Source: Actinomycetospora soli (GTDB lineage Bacteria; Actinomycetota; Actinomycetes; Mycobacteriales; Pseudonocardiaceae). Taken from it: 64,000 bases of DNA. Shown in pieces: positions 1 to 9,894 of the stretch. The stretch's first letter is position 1; every line of letters begins with the position of its first letter. The position numbers were made by a program, and so were the translations under genes. The notes below the pieces were generated by a model that saw nothing but the letters and a program-made list of their open reading frames with translations, ran no database searches and was not told where the DNA came from. The DNA lies in the NCBI RefSeq assembly GCF_021026295.1, contig NZ_JAJNDA010000011.1, positions 174,606 through 238,605 on the forward strand, given 5' to 3'.

Positions 1-13
1 GCGAGCGGGTGGC

Positions 14-3000
14 GTGATGGCGGGCCGCGGGCCGGTCGACCCCCGGCTGCTGCGCCTGGCGCGGCCGGCGCTGCCCGGGGTGGCGGCGCAGGTCGCGCTC
101 GGGGTGGTCGGGGCCGTGGCGGACGCGGCGCCGCTCGTCGCGGCGGGGCTGCTCGTGGCCTCGTTGGTCGGCGGCGAGCGGCCGACCACGGAGATCGCGT
201 GGCTGGCCGGCGCGGTCGTCGTCCGGGCGCTGGTGGCCGCGCTCGCCCCGCGCGTCGCGGCCGGCTCGGCGACCCGGGTGGTCGAGCCGCAGCGCGAACG
301 GCTGCTCGACGCCCGCGACCCGGACGCCGAGCGCCGCGACCCGGGCGCGACCCGTCGTCGGGAACTCGCGGCCGGGGGCATCGACGACCTCCGCGCCTGG
401 TTCACCTCCTACCTGCCCGCGCTGGTGCTCGCCGCGGTGCTGCCGCCGCTGGTGCTCGTCGGGCTGTTCCTCGCCGACCGCACCTCGGCGCTGATCGTGC
501 TGGTCACGCTGCCGTTGCTGCCGGTGTTCGCCGCGCTCATCGGGTGGGCCACCGAGAAGCGGGCCGCCGCGCAGTGGGCGGCCGGGGAGCGCCTGTCGGG
601 CCACGTGCTCGACGTCGTCGCCGGGCTTGCGACGCTGCGCCTGTTCGGGCGGGCGCGTCGCCAGGTGGACGAGGTCGCGCGGACCGGCGAGGCGCACCGG
701 CGGGCGAGCGCGTCCGTGCTGCGCGTGGCGTTCCTGTCGACGACCGCGCTGGACCTCGTGGCGACGGTGTCGGTCGGCCTCGTCGCGGTGTCGGCGGGGT
801 TGCGGGTGGTCGACGGCTCGCTCGGCCTCGCCCCGGCCCTCGTCGCGATCCTGCTGGCGCCCGAGGCGTACCGGCCGATCCGCGAGGTCGGGGCGCGGTT
901 CCACGACGTGGCGCGGGCCTCCCAGGTGGCCTCCGGCCTCGTGAGCACGACCCGTACTGCGGGCGACGGGACGTGCGCACCGGGCGTGCGCGCCACCGCG
1001 GTCCGCGTCCGCTATCCGCAGCGGCGGGCCGACGCCCTGGCGCTGGACGCGCTCGCGGTGGCGCCGGGCGAGATGGTGGCGCTGGCGGGGGAGTCCGGTG
1101 CGGGCAAGACGACGCTGCTCCGCGTGCTGGCGGGCGCGATCCGCGCCGACGAGGGCACCGTCGAGGTCGGCGGGTCCGTCCAGTACCTGCCGCAGCGTCC
1201 GACGCTGCCGCACGCGCGGACGGTCGGGGAGGCGATCGGGACGACCGACCCGTCGGTCCTCGCGGCGCTGGACCTGCCGTTCGGGGTGGACGCGTCCCTG
1301 GCGGAGGAGGGCGGGTCGGTCTCGGCCGGGCAGCGCGAGCGGCTCGCTCTCGCCCGGGTGCTCGTGGCGCTGGAGGCGCAGCCCCGGCAGACGGTGCTGC
1401 TCGACGAGCCGACCGCTCATCTCGACGCCGCCACCGAGATCCGGGTGCTCGCGCTGTTGCGCGCGGCGGCCTCCCGCGGCGCCGCGGTCCTGCTGGTCGC
1501 GCACCGGCCGGCGGCCCTCGCGGCGGCGGACCGCGTGGTCACGGTGGCACGACCGGTGGCGCCCGCCGATCCGCGCGAGGGGAACCCTGGGGCCACAAGA
1601 GCGCTCGAGGGGTCCCCTCACGCGGCGGGCGGGGGTTCTCGTCGCCGTTTCCCGACGACGGGTGGGGTCGTCCTGGGTGCGGGGTCGGTGCTCGCCGGCC
1701 TCGTGCTCACCGCCGCGTCGACGTGGCTCATCGTGCGGGCCGACGCGCGGCCGCCGGTGCTGACGCTGTCGATCGCGGTCGTGATCGTGCGGGGCACGGC
1801 CGTGCTGCGGCCGCTCCTGCGCTACCTCGAGCGCCTCGTCACCCACGACGACGCGCTGTCCCGCGTCGCGGGCTGGCGGCGGGCGCTCGTCGCCGTGCTC
1901 GTCGACCGGGTGCCCGGCGCGGTGGCGGGCCGCCGGGGCGACCTGCTGGCCCGGGCGGTCGGCGACGTCGACGTGCGGCTCGACGGGCTCGTCCGCGGCC
2001 GGCAGCCGGTGCTGGTCGTGGCCGTGGTGCTGCCGGTCGTCCTCCTCGTCGCGTGGTTCGCCGTGCCGGCGACACTGCCCGCGCTGGTCGTGGGGCTCGG
2101 TGTGGCCGGCGTGCTGGTCCCGCTGCTCGCCGCGCTCGCCGCGCGCCACGACGGGCCGGCGCTCGACCGGGCCGGCGACCGGCTCCAGGCCGCGGTCGTC
2201 GAGACCTTCGCCGCCCGGGAGGAGCTCGCCGTCCGCGACCGCGACGACGTGCTCGCCGTCCCTCGGGCCCGCGCCGCGGCCCTGGACCGGGCCCGTCGAC
2301 GGGCGGCCGTGCACGAGGGTGTGCTCGACGGGGCCGCCCATCTGGCGCTCGGCGTCACGACCGTCGGGGCCGCGCTCGCCGCGGTGTCCCTCGACGCGTC
2401 GCCGGAGCTCGTCGGCATCGTCGTGCTGCTGCCGACCGCGCTCGCCGGGACGGTGCTCGCCCTGCCCGCCGCGGCCCGCGCCCTCGTCCGGGGCCGCCAG
2501 GCGCGGGCGCGGACCGACGCGCTCGCGACGGTGCCGCCGCCGGCGACGGAGCCGGCTCGACCCGCTCCCGGAACGGGCGGCGACGATGGCGCGCTGCTCC
2601 CACTGGGTGCGCGCAGGTCGCCATCGTCGATCCGGGTCCGCGACCTCACCGCGGGCTGGGGCGCCACCCGGGCCCTGCGCGGCGTCGACCTCGACCTGCC
2701 GCCCGGCGCGCGGGTCGCGGTGACCGGGGCGTCGGGGTCGGGGAAGTCGACGCTGGCGGCGGTCCTGCTGAAGTTCCTCGACCCGGCGTCGGGGACCGTG
2801 ACGATCGACGGCAGCGACGTCCGCGACCTGCCCGGGGACGAGGTGCGTCGCCGGATCGGGCTGCTCGGCGACCACGACCACGTCTTCACCGCCTCCCTGC
2901 GGGCGAACCTGCTGCTCGCCGCGCCCGACGCCGACGACGACCGCCTGCACGCCGCCCTGCGCCGGGTGCACCTCGACGGCTGGGTGGCCTCGCTGGGGGA

Positions 3001-3289
3001 GGGGCTCGACACCGTGATCGGCCCCGGCAGCATCTCGGGCGGCGAGCGGCGCCGGCTCGCGGCGGCCCGGCTGGTGCTCGCCGATGCGGGCGTCTGGATT
3101 CTCGACGAGCCGACCGAGGGCCTCGACGCCGAGACCGCGCGGGCGCTGATGGGCGACCTGCTCGACGGCGACCGCACCGTCCTGCTCCTCGCCCACCGCC
3201 CGGAGGGGCTGGACCGGATGGACACGGTCGTCGACCTCGTCGACGGCACGCTCCGGCCCCGCTCCGGGGCACTTGTCGCGGCGAGTTGA
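14..3289 (+). CDS. cydDC: Fused CydD-CydC thiol ABC exporter
   Basis: Single 1091-residue protein holding both halves of the heterodimeric exporter of glutathione/cysteine-type thiols that is needed to assemble cytochrome bd oxidase; it would act in the plasma membrane. The CydD half (about 1-515) has membrane segments and then a nucleotide-binding domain with Walker A GESGAGKTT near residue 359 and a VSAGQ signature. The CydC half (about 545-1091) repeats the plan, with Walker A GASGSGKST near 905, signature ISGGE and Walker B WILDEP. Start GTG at 14 (an ATG follows at 17). A TGA at 15-17 could be the stop of an upstream cydB, outside the window. Two palindromic repeats are inserted in frame at the linkers (1573-1624 and 2581-2629). 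The last codons and the stop come from the first arm of a third repeat family. Fusion of CydD and CydC is known in actinobacteria. Confidence 0.93.
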   Translation: MMAGRGPVDPRLLRLARPALPGVAAQVALGVVGAVADAAPLVAAGLLVASLVGGERPTTEIAWLAGAVVVRALVAALAPRVAAGSATRVVEPQRERLLDARDPDAERRDPGATRRRELAAGGIDDLRAWFTSYLPALVLAAVLPPLVLVGLFLADRTSALIVLVTLPLLPVFAALIGWATEKRAAAQWAAGERLSGHVLDVVAGLATLRLFGRARRQVDEVARTGEAHRRASASVLRVAFLSTTALDLVATVSVGLVAVSAGLRVVDGSLGLAPALVAILLAPEAYRPIREVGARFHDVARASQVASGLVSTTRTAGDGTCAPGVRATAVRVRYPQRRADALALDALAVAPGEMVALAGESGAGKTTLLRVLAGAIRADEGTVEVGGSVQYLPQRPTLPHARTVGEAIGTTDPSVLAALDLPFGVDASLAEEGGSVSAGQRERLALARVLVALEAQPRQTVLLDEPTAHLDAATEIRVLALLRAAASRGAAVLLVAHRPAALAAADRVVTVARPVAPADPREGNPGATRALEGSPHAAGGGSRRRFPTTGGVVLGAGSVLAGLVLTAASTWLIVRADARPPVLTLSIAVVIVRGTAVLRPLLRYLERLVTHDDALSRVAGWRRALVAVLVDRVPGAVAGRRGDLLARAVGDVDVRLDGLVRGRQPVLVVAVVLPVVLLVAWFAVPATLPALVVGLGVAGVLVPLLAALAARHDGPALDRAGDRLQAAVVETFAAREELAVRDRDDVLAVPRARAAALDRARRRAAVHEGVLDGAAHLALGVTTVGAALAAVSLDASPELVGIVVLLPTALAGTVLALPAAARALVRGRQARARTDALATVPPPATEPARPAPGTGGDDGALLPLGARRSPSSIRVRDLTAGWGATRALRGVDLDLPPGARVAVTGASGSGKSTLAAVLLKFLDPASGTVTIDGSDVRDLPGDEVRRRIGLLGDHDHVFTASLRANLLLAAPDADDDRLHAALRRVHLDGWVASLGEGLDTVIGPGSISGGERRRLAAARLVLADAGVWILDEPTEGLDAETARALMGDLLDGDRTVLLLAHRPEGLDRMDTVVDLVDGTLRPRSGALVAAS
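1573..1624. repeat. Family C palindrome inside cydDC
   Basis: Imperfect inverted repeat starting GCGCGAGGGGAACCCT and ending with GGTCCCCTCACGC. It is translated in frame as a linker (PREGNP...RALEGSPH) between the CydD ATPase and the first CydC membrane segment. The same element, in the same frame and orientation, lies at 40327-40376, and a perfect intergenic version at 60693-60743. Confidence 0.85.
2581..2629. repeat. Family A-like palindrome inside cydDC
   Basis: Inverted repeat with 11-base arms CGACGATGGCG and CGCCATCGTCG around a core containing CCACTGGGTG-like sequence. It encodes the linker just before the CydC nucleotide-binding domain (GGDDGALLPLGARRSPSS). The left arm resembles the CGACGATG arm of the repeats at 31118 and 42761. 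Confidence 0.7.
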
Positions 3290-3499
3290 TCGTGGGCGGC
3301 CGCCCTGTCGTGGTGAGTCGCCGCGACAAGGCGGCGCGGTGGGGTGGGAGCCCACGACAAGGTCGGCCGGGCGTCCTGTCGTGGCGAGTTGAGCGCGGGC
3401 GGCTGCCCTGTCGTGGTGGATCGCCGCGACAAGGCAGCGCGGTGGGGGTGGGAGTCCACGACAGGCGGGCGGGTGGGGGTGGGAGCCCACGACAAGGCG
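3272..3499. repeat. Family D nested palindrome array, left copy
   Basis: Two units built from four arms in the order R1 (CTTGTCGCGG), spacer, R2 (CCTGTCGTGG), R3 (CCGCGACAAGG), spacer, R4 (CCACGACAAGG), plus an extra R4. R2/R3 form a hairpin with a short loop, and R1/R4 can enclose it. The array fills the gap between convergent cydDC and the MarR gene. R1 also supplies the final codons (ALVAAS) and the stop of cydDC. The same architecture recurs at 63121-63815. Confidence 0.85.
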
Positions 3500-3554
3500 G
3501 ACGCAACGGCGGACGTGCCACCGCCAACCCGGGGACCCGCCGTCGGGACGGACC

Positions 3555-4058
3555 TCAGGCGAAGTCGCCCGCGGCGTGCCGGACCCGCGCGAGGAGCCCG
3601 AACAGGGTCCGGGCCTCCTCGGGGGCGAGCCCGACCAGTCCGAAGTCGACGGTCGTCACCGCTGCGGTCGCCTCCTCGCAGCGCCGGCGGCCGGCGTCGG
3701 TGATCTCCACGAGGGTCGTGCGCTTGTCGGTCGGGTGCGGGGTGCGGCGGACCAGCGCGGCGCCCTCGAGGCGGTCGACGATGTTCGTGATCGACGTCGG
3801 GTGCAGCTGCAGGCGCTGGCCCATGAGGTTCATCGGCAGCGCGCCGTGCCGGGAGAAGGTGAGGAGCACGAGCGCCTCGTAGCGGGCGAAGGTCAGCTCG
3901 TGCGGGCGCAGCGCGGCGTCGACGGCCTGCTGGAGGATCTGCTGCACGCGGAAGACGCTCGTGGTCGCGGCCATGGTGGTGGCGTCGCCGACCTTGGTCG
4001 ACCAGATCCCGGCGGCCCGCTCGATGGGGTCGAACGGCAACGGGTCGGACGCGGGCAT
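3555..4058 (-). CDS. MarR-family transcriptional regulator
   Basis: 167 residues, normal for MarR proteins. The winged helix-turn-helix spans about residues 40-125. It shows the family pattern: LTFARYEALVLL, then a recognition helix (LQLHPTSITNIVDRLE), then a wing with RRTPHPTDKRTTLVEIT containing the DKR motif. Such proteins bind DNA as dimers and usually repress nearby genes until a small ligand or oxidant is sensed. The gene diverges from the thiamine-binding protein gene, whose start lies 29 bases away, so autoregulation and control of that neighbour are plausible. No clear operator palindrome was found. Start ATG at 4058. The ligand is unknown. Confidence 0.9.
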   Translation of the reverse strand: MPASDPLPFDPIERAAGIWSTKVGDATTMAATTSVFRVQQILQQAVDAALRPHELTFARYEALVLLTFSRHGALPMNLMGQRLQLHPTSITNIVDRLEGAALVRRTPHPTDKRTTLVEITDAGRRRCEEATAAVTTVDFGLVGLAPEEARTLFGLLARVRHAAGDFA

Positions 4059-4087
4059 CGGCGGGAATCTAGCAGCATGATGGACCC

Positions 4088-4393
4088 GTGATCGTGGCGT
4101 TCAGCGTGGCCCCGAGCGGCGGGGAGTCCGATTCGGTGAGCGAGGCCGTGGCGGCGGCGGTGCGGGTGGTCCGCGAGTCCGGCCTGCCGCACGAGACATC
4201 GTCGATGTTCACCTCGCTCGAGGGCGAGTGGGACGAGGTGATGGACGTGGTGAAGCGCGCGACGGAGGCCGCGGGGCGCTACGGCAGCCGCGTGTCGCTC
4301 GTGCTCAAGGCCGACATCCGCCCCGGCTGGACCGAGCAGATGACGGCGAAGGTGGCACGGGTCGAGGAGCATCTGTCGAGCTGGCAGGATTGA
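4088..4393 (+). CDS. MTH1187-family thiamine-binding protein
   Basis: 101-residue cytoplasmic protein of the DUF77/YkoF-like family. It opens with [11 protein letters not shown] and carries the conserved acidic stretch [19 protein letters not shown] and the C-terminal strand [14 protein letters not shown]. Family members form ferredoxin-like oligomers that bind thiamine or related compounds; the physiological role is poorly defined. GTG start at 4088. The thioredoxin-TPR gene follows after 4 bases, so the two are probably co-transcribed. It diverges from the MarR gene. Confidence 0.85.
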   Translation: MIVAFSVAPSGGESDSVSEAVAAAVRVVRESGLPHETSSMFTSLEGEWDEVMDVVKRATEAAGRYGSRVSLVLKADIRPGWTEQMTAKVARVEEHLSSWQD

Positions 4394-4397
4394 TCCC

Positions 4398-5402
4398 GTG
4401 GCACGCCCCGATCCCCGTCAGGCCGCGCAGGCGGCAGCCCTGTCCTCGGCCATGGCCGGGGCCGTCGACCTCTCCGGGCTGAAGGCCCGCGCCGAGCAGC
4501 GCTCGTCCCAGCAGGCGCGCCCGGCCGCGCCCGCGGCGCCGCCCGGTGACGGCGCCGCGCCCGCGGTCCCGCCGGCCGGCTCCTTCGTCATCGACGTCAC
4601 CGAGGACACCTTCCAGACCGAGGTCCTCGAGCGGTCCATGACCGTGCCCGTCGTCGTGGACCTCTGGGCCGAGTGGTGCCAGCCCTGCAAGCAGCTCTCC
4701 CCGACGCTGGAGAAGCTCGCCGCCGAGGGCAACGGCGCCTGGATCCTCGCCAAGGTCGACGTCGACGCGAACCCCCGCATCGCGCAGATGTTCCAGGTCC
4801 AGTCGATCCCGACGGTGTACGTCGTGGTCGCGCAGCAGCCGGTCACCTCGTTCTCCGGGGTGCAGCCGGAGGAGCAGCTCCGCGGCTGGGTCGCCCAGAT
4901 CCTCGACGCGCTCCGCGACCGCATGCCTGGCATCGCCGAGGCCGAGGCGCGGGGGCCGGCGCAGGAGTCGGCCGAGCCGGTGCCCGAGCCCGAGGACCCG
5001 CGCTTCACCGCCGCCGAGGAGGCCCTCGAGCGCGGGGACTACGACGCCGCGATCGCCGCCTACGAGCAGATCCTCGCCTCCGAGCCCGCCAACGCCGAGG
5101 CGCAGGCCGCGCTCTCGCAGGTGCGGTTCATGGCCCGCGCCGAGTCCGCCGACCCGTCGGCGATCGCCGCGGCCGACGCCGCCCCCGACGACGTCGCCGC
5201 GCAGAAGGCCGCGGCCGACGCCGAGCTCGCGGGCGGTCAGGTGGAGGCCGCGTTCGACCGGCTGGTGAAGACCGTGCAGCGCACGGCCGGCGAGGACCGC
5301 GACGCGGCCCGTGAGCACCTCGTGTCGCTGTTCGAGCTGTTCGCACCGGACGACCCGCGGGTCACCACGGCCCGCCGCGCGCTGGCCCGGGCGCTCTACT
5401 AG
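4398..5402 (+). CDS. Thioredoxin-TPR chaperone (CnoX/YbbN type)
   Basis: 334 residues. An N-terminal Ala/Pro-rich stretch (about 1-60) precedes a thioredoxin domain (about 65-170) with the active site WCQPC (cysteines near 94 and 97), the following [11 protein letters not shown] helix and the cis-proline loop SIPTVYV. The C-terminal half holds TPR-like helices ([18 protein letters not shown]). This matches the CnoX/YbbN chaperedoxins, which hold damaged proteins and hand them to refolding chaperones. The intact CXXC means redox activity is possible; E. coli CnoX lacks one cysteine. GTG start at 4398, 4 bases after the thiamine-binding gene. Its TAG overlaps the stop of the convergent DUF1275 gene within a shared CTAG. 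Confidence 0.9.
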   Translation: MARPDPRQAAQAAALSSAMAGAVDLSGLKARAEQRSSQQARPAAPAAPPGDGAAPAVPPAGSFVIDVTEDTFQTEVLERSMTVPVVVDLWAEWCQPCKQLSPTLEKLAAEGNGAWILAKVDVDANPRIAQMFQVQSIPTVYVVVAQQPVTSFSGVQPEEQLRGWVAQILDALRDRMPGIAEAEARGPAQESAEPVPEPEDPRFTAAEEALERGDYDAAIAAYEQILASEPANAEAQAALSQVRFMARAESADPSAIAAADAAPDDVAAQKAAADAELAGGQVEAAFDRLVKTVQRTAGEDRDAAREHLVSLFELFAPDDPRVTTARRALARALY

Positions 5403-6070
5403 GCCCGTTCCCGACGACGGGTCTCCACGGCGATCGCGGTCAGCGCGACCAGCACCGCGACCGCCGGGACCAGGCCCGCGGAGCGACCCGTCGTCAGGGT
5501 GAGCGCGGCGCCGACGGCGGCCCCGCCGGCGAACGAGAGCACGATCCCGGCGAGCACGCCGAAGCGGCGGCGGGCGTCCGGTGCGCGGTCGGCCCACCAG
5601 GCCGCGAGCTCCGCGACCAGGCTGCGCAGGTTCCCCGTGGTGACGGTCGCGTTGTAGGGGACGTCGCCGACCTTCTTGAACGTCGACACCTGCAGGGCGG
5701 CGACGAACGCGACCGCGACGGTCACGACGACGTTCGGCAGGGCGACCAGGGCGACGACCGCGAGCACCAGCGCCTCGAGCGTGAGGACCACCCGCGCGGG
5801 ACGGCGCAGGGTCGCGCGGGCCCACGGCCGCGCCAGCGACTCCGCCACCGCCAGCCCGACGAGGAACGACAGCAGCGGCGGCACGTGGCGCAGGGCCTCG
5901 CCGATCTCGCCGCGGACCAGCCCGATCGCCAGCAGCACGACGTTGCCGGTCTGGGCGTTGGCGAACACGCCGCCGTAGCCGACGTAGGTGTAGGCGTCGA
6001 GGTAGCCGCCGACCGCGCTGAGCAGGAACCCCACCCCGATCGCCTCGGGGTGGTGGCGGATCGTGGCCAT
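5399..6070 (-). CDS. DUF1275 (YoaK-like) membrane protein
   Basis: 223 residues with about six hydrophobic segments. The N terminus has the family signature [23 protein letters not shown] (abbreviated: GYLDA...FANAQTGN), followed later by LQVSTFKK and [10 protein letters not shown]. The family is widespread in actinobacteria; a transport role is often suggested but not proven. I chose the ATG at 6070 because it gives the conserved [12 protein letters not shown] start; an upstream extension would run into the peptidase gene. Only 7 bases separate it from the stop of the upstream peptidase gene, so the two may be co-transcribed. The stop overlaps that of the thioredoxin-TPR gene. Confidence 0.88.
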   Translation of the reverse strand: MATIRHHPEAIGVGFLLSAVGGYLDAYTYVGYGGVFANAQTGNVVLLAIGLVRGEIGEALRHVPPLLSFLVGLAVAESLARPWARATLRRPARVVLTLEALVLAVVALVALPNVVVTVAVAFVAALQVSTFKKVGDVPYNATVTTGNLRSLVAELAAWWADRAPDARRRFGVLAGIVLSFAGGAAVGAALTLTTGRSAGLVPAVAVLVALTAIAVETRRRERA

Positions 6071-6077
6071 CGGCGGG

Positions 6078-7430
6078 TCAGCGTAGGGCGAGGCAGCGGT
6101 CCGCGCCGCCGTCGACCCCCTGCCGGAAGTCGGCGATCCGCGCGTAGGCGGTGGTGTCGGCGACCGCGCCGTCGGTGGCGGTCGCCGCGTCGTCGCTGCG
6201 GCGCAGCAGGTTGACGGCCTCGTCGAGGTCGCCGGGGGAGAGGCTGAAGTCCGACCCGGGCGCGCCCACGTCGGCGGTGTAGGCCCCGGCCAGGCAGAGC
6301 GCGGCGCGGCCCGCGGCCGCACCCGTCGTCGGGCGGTCGAGCGCGGCGAGTGCGGCGAGCGCGTAGCGGGAGGCGAGCAGCGTGCCGCTCGCGTAGTCGC
6401 CGAGCCCGTCGTGGATGCCGTCCAGGGCGTCGTCGGACTGGATCACGCCCCCGGCGCACAGGCCCACCGCCCCCTGCCCGCAGGCGTCGCGACCCTGTCG
6501 GATCGTCGGGGTGGTCCACTGCCCGCCCTGCGCGCGGACGAAGCCGCCGAAGAACCGGTCGAGGTCGGTGCCCATGGCGCGCAGGAGGTCGGGCAGCGGC
6601 AGGTTCCCGCCGCTCTGCGCGTCGGACAGGGTGGAGAACGCCTGCTGGGTGAACGAGCGGTTCTGCAGCGTCATCCGCGCGCAGGACCCGACGCCGTCGG
6701 CGAAGCCGCTCTGGAACGAGGACACGCGGTCGAACGCGTTGCCGTGCGCGCGGTCGTCCGTGGCGTCGGTGCCCACCGGGTCGCGGAAGGTGATGAGCGC
6801 GCTCATCGCGGCGTCGACGCCGGCCTCGCCGGTGCGCAGGTCGGGGGTCTCCCCGTCGCGCACCGCGCGCAGGAACGAGCCCGCGTAGCAGTCGGCCTGG
6901 CCCTCGGACAGGATCGTCGGCGCCCCGGAGCCGAGGCTCGCGCTGGTCGGCACGACGTCGGCGAGCCGCTGCTGGATCGCGTGGCCGAACTCGTGCGCCA
7001 GCACGACGACGACCGCCGAGTCCCCGAACTCCTCGCGCAGCACCGGTATCAGGGCCGCGCGGTCGTAGGCGATGACGTCGGCCCGCGGGCAGTAGAACGC
7101 GTTGCCCTCGACCTCGTCGGTGGACTCCGTGCAGGGCGGCGGCGGCCCGGGCCGTGAGGAGTCGACCGAGAAGTAGCCCTTCGGCGGCACGAACCGCTGC
7201 CCGTCGGCCAGCCGCGGGAACTGCTCGCCCCACCAGCCCTCGAGGTCGCGGAGCACGGCGGCGGCCAGCCGGTCGTCGTCGGACCCGTCGTTGTCCCGGA
7301 CGAACTCCGGGTCGAGCCCGGCAGAGACCTGCGGACCCGCGAACGCCCGCCCGTCGACCGCCGAGGCGCACCCTGCGGTGAGCAGCACGGCGAGCACCGC
7401 CACCACCGCGAGCACGACCCGGATCCGCAC
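6078..7430 (-). CDS. Secreted lipoprotein neutral zinc metallopeptidase
   Basis: 450 residues. The N terminus is a lipoprotein signal (VRIRVVLAVVAVLAVLLTAG followed by Cys). A zinc site HEFGH lies near residue 146, followed by SEGQADCYAG, which supplies the downstream metal ligand; this pairing is typical of the putative neutral zinc metallopeptidase family (PF04228, YpfJ-like). It should sit on the outer face of the membrane. Substrates of the family are unknown. GTG start at 7430 was chosen because it gives the signal peptide directly; upstream codons in frame carry no signal. A family A repeat lies between this gene's start and glgB. Confidence 0.88.
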   Translation of the reverse strand: MRIRVVLAVVAVLAVLLTAGCASAVDGRAFAGPQVSAGLDPEFVRDNDGSDDDRLAAAVLRDLEGWWGEQFPRLADGQRFVPPKGYFSVDSSRPGPPPPCTESTDEVEGNAFYCPRADVIAYDRAALIPVLREEFGDSAVVVVLAHEFGHAIQQRLADVVPTSASLGSGAPTILSEGQADCYAGSFLRAVRDGETPDLRTGEAGVDAAMSALITFRDPVGTDATDDRAHGNAFDRVSSFQSGFADGVGSCARMTLQNRSFTQQAFSTLSDAQSGGNLPLPDLLRAMGTDLDRFFGGFVRAQGGQWTTPTIRQGRDACGQGAVGLCAGGVIQSDDALDGIHDGLGDYASGTLLASRYALAALAALDRPTTGAAAGRAALCLAGAYTADVGAPGSDFSLSPGDLDEAVNLLRRSDDAATATDGAVADTTAYARIADFRQGVDGGADRCLALR

Positions 7431-7495
7431 CCGATCAGTGTGCGGGAGCCGGGTCGCCCGTGGGGGCCGAACCGGGCGAATCGCACTCCGGCGAC

Positions 7496-7548
7496 GGCAG
7501 GAACGCGTCGTTGCTGCCACTGGCCGCACGCAACGACGCTCTCCTGCC
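7496..7548. repeat. Family A palindrome between peptidase and glgB
   Basis: Inverted repeat with arms GGCAGGAACGCGTCGTTGC and GCAACGACGCTCTCCTGCC around a core CTGCCACTGGCCGCA. It lies 13 bases past the glgB stop and could act as a terminator. It is a diverged copy of the elements at 20159 and 42838. Confidence 0.85.
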
Positions 7549-7561
7549 ACGGAGGAGGGGC

Positions 7562-9823
7562 CTACGACCCCTCGTGCACCAGCCAGAGCATCCCCGAGGC
7601 CGGCAGGGTCATCTCCGCCGACGCGGGGCGCCCGTGCTGCGGCACGGACGCGGCGAACACCGAGCCGAAGTTGCCGGCCCCGTCGCCGCCGTAGATCTGC
7701 GCGTCGGTGTTGATCACCTCGCGCCAGCGGCCGGCCTTCGGCATCCCGACCCGGTAGCGGTCGTGCACGATGCCGGCGAAGTTGGCCACGCAGACCACGT
7801 CGGGGCCACCCGTCGGATCGTGCCGGACGAACGAGAAGACGTTGCCGCCCGCGTCGTTGGCGTCGATCCACGAGAAGCCGGCCGGGTCGTTGTCGGCCGA
7901 CCAGAGCGCGTCGTGCGCGCGGTACGCGGCGTTGAGGTCGGTGACGAGGCGGGCGACCCCGGCGTGCAGCGGGTCGTCGAACAGCTCCCAGTCCAGGGAC
8001 CGCTCCTCGGACCACTCCCGGACCTGCCCGAACTCCTGGCCCATGAACAGCAGCTGCTTGCCCGGGTGCGCCCACATGTAGGCCAGCAGGGCGCGCAGCC
8101 CGGCCGCCTTGCCGTGGTCGCCGCGGCCCATGTCGGGCATCCGCGTCCACAGCGAGCCCTTGCCGTGCACCACCTCGTCGTGGCTGAACGGCAGCACGTA
8201 GTTCTCCGACCAGGCGTAGGTCAGGGAGAAGGTCATCTGGTTGTGGTGGTAGCCGCGGTGCACCGGGTCACGCATGACGTAGTCGAGCGTGTCGTGCATC
8301 CAGCCCATGTTCCACTTCATGCCGAACCCGAGGCCGCCGAGGTGGGTCGGGCGGGTGACGCCGGGCCAGGCGGTGGACTCCTCGGCGATCGTCACGACGC
8401 CGGGGTGGTGCTTGTAGACGGTCGCGTTGAACTCCTGGAGGAACGAGACCGCCTCGAGGTTCTCCCGCCCGCCGTACTTGTTGGGCGTCCACTCCGAGCG
8501 CGAGTAGTCCAGGTAGAGCATCGAGGCCACCGCGTCCACGCGCAGCCCGTCGACGTGGAACTCCTCGAGCCAGTACAGGGCGTTCGCGACGAGGAAGTTG
8601 CGGACCTGGGAGCGACCGAAGTCGAAGACGAGCGTGCCCCAGTCGAGCTGCTCGCCGCGGCGCGGGTCGCCGTGCTCGTAGCAGGGGGTGCCGTCGAAGT
8701 GGGCCAGTGCCCACTCGTCGCGCGGGAAGTGCGCGGGCACCCAGTCGACGATCACGCCGATCCCGGCCCGGTGCATGGTGTCGACGAACGCGCGGAAGTC
8801 GTCGGGCGTGCCGAAGCGGCTGGACGGCGCGTAGTACGAGGAGACCTGGTAGCCCCACGAGCCGCCGAACGGGTGCTCGGCCACCGGCAGCAGCTCGACG
8901 TGGGTGAAGCCGCGCTCGGTGAGGTAGCCGACCAGCTCGTCGGCCAGCTCGGCGTACGTCAGCCCCTGCTTCCACGAGCCGGCGTGCAGCTCGTAGACGC
9001 TCATCGGCTCGGCGTGCGGAGACGAACGGGCCCGCTGTGCCATCCATGCCTCGTCGTCCCAGGTGTGGGTCGAGGCGGTGACCACCGAGGCGGGGGTCGG
9101 CGGCAGGTCGGCGGCGAAGGCCATCGGGTCGGCCTTGTCCAGCCAGACGCCGGTGTGGGTGAGGATGCGGAAGCCGTAGCGGGTGCCGAGCCCGACGCCG
9201 GGCAGGAACACCTCCCAGACACCGGAGCCGAGCGCGCGCATCGGCGTGGCGACGCCGTCCCAGCTGCCGTGCTCGGGCGCCCAGTCGCCGACCACGCGCA
9301 CGCCACGGGCGTTCGGCGCCCAGACCGTGAACGACGTGCCCTCGACCGGCCCGGAGGGCGTCGGCCAGCGGCGGAAGTGCGCGCCCAGGGCGTCCCAGAG
9401 CCGCTCGTGGCGGCCCTCGCCGATGAGGTGCAGGTCGACCGGGCCGAGGACGGGGGAGAAGCGGTACGGGTCGTCGACGATGCGCTCGACGGCGTCGCCG
9501 TGGCTGTCCCCACCGGACTCGTCGGTCGTCCGGAGCGCGAGCCGGTAGTGCGGCAGCGGCCCCGGCACGGCGCCGGCGAACAGCCCGGAGGAGTCGACGG
9601 GGGCGAGCGGGTAGCGACCCGCCGTCGGGCCGGCCTCGACGACGACGTCGACCTCGTCCGCGCCCGGCTGCAGGGTCCGGACCACGACGGTGCCGGGGTT
9701 CTGCGGGCGGCGGTGCGGGCCGAGCACGCTGTGCGGGTCGCGGTGCGCGCCCTCGACGAGCAGGTGCACGTCGAGCTCGCCGGGGGCGACGGGCAACGGG
9801 CCGGGCGCGGTGGGACGGGTCAT
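7562..9823 (-). CDS. glgB: 1,4-alpha-glucan branching enzyme GlgB (GH13)
   Basis: 753 residues. It transfers alpha-1,4 chain segments to 6-positions and so makes the branches of glycogen-like alpha-glucan in the cytoplasm. The N-terminal CBM48-like region (about 130-250, including the SVLGPH and GVWEVFLPG types of motif) precedes the GH13 barrel. Catalytic motifs are visible: GLRVDAV with nucleophile Asp near 430, TIAEES with Glu near 480, and SHDEVVHGK with the transition-state Asp. ATG at 9823. It is the last gene of a leftward series glgE, fxsA, treS, mak, glgB, which fits the GlgE pathway, where branching follows maltose-1-phosphate-driven chain growth. Confidence 0.97.
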   Translation of the reverse strand: MTRPTAPGPLPVAPGELDVHLLVEGAHRDPHSVLGPHRRPQNPGTVVVRTLQPGADEVDVVVEAGPTAGRYPLAPVDSSGLFAGAVPGPLPHYRLALRTTDESGGDSHGDAVERIVDDPYRFSPVLGPVDLHLIGEGRHERLWDALGAHFRRWPTPSGPVEGTSFTVWAPNARGVRVVGDWAPEHGSWDGVATPMRALGSGVWEVFLPGVGLGTRYGFRILTHTGVWLDKADPMAFAADLPPTPASVVTASTHTWDDEAWMAQRARSSPHAEPMSVYELHAGSWKQGLTYAELADELVGYLTERGFTHVELLPVAEHPFGGSWGYQVSSYYAPSSRFGTPDDFRAFVDTMHRAGIGVIVDWVPAHFPRDEWALAHFDGTPCYEHGDPRRGEQLDWGTLVFDFGRSQVRNFLVANALYWLEEFHVDGLRVDAVASMLYLDYSRSEWTPNKYGGRENLEAVSFLQEFNATVYKHHPGVVTIAEESTAWPGVTRPTHLGGLGFGMKWNMGWMHDTLDYVMRDPVHRGYHHNQMTFSLTYAWSENYVLPFSHDEVVHGKGSLWTRMPDMGRGDHGKAAGLRALLAYMWAHPGKQLLFMGQEFGQVREWSEERSLDWELFDDPLHAGVARLVTDLNAAYRAHDALWSADNDPAGFSWIDANDAGGNVFSFVRHDPTGGPDVVCVANFAGIVHDRYRVGMPKAGRWREVINTDAQIYGGDGAGNFGSVFAASVPQHGRPASAEMTLPASGMLWLVHEGS

Positions 9824-9894
9824 CGGTGGTGCGACTCCGGGATCGGGTGCGGGTGCGGTTCTCCTACCCGGACGGCGGGGGCTCCGAACCAGGC

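Noticed and set aside
199..3882. A 1227-residue plus-strand frame overlapping cydDC and the MarR gene.
   Set aside because: It is Arg/Ala/Gly-rich low-complexity sequence in the wrong codon phase for a high-G+C genome; cydDC carries all recognisable motifs.
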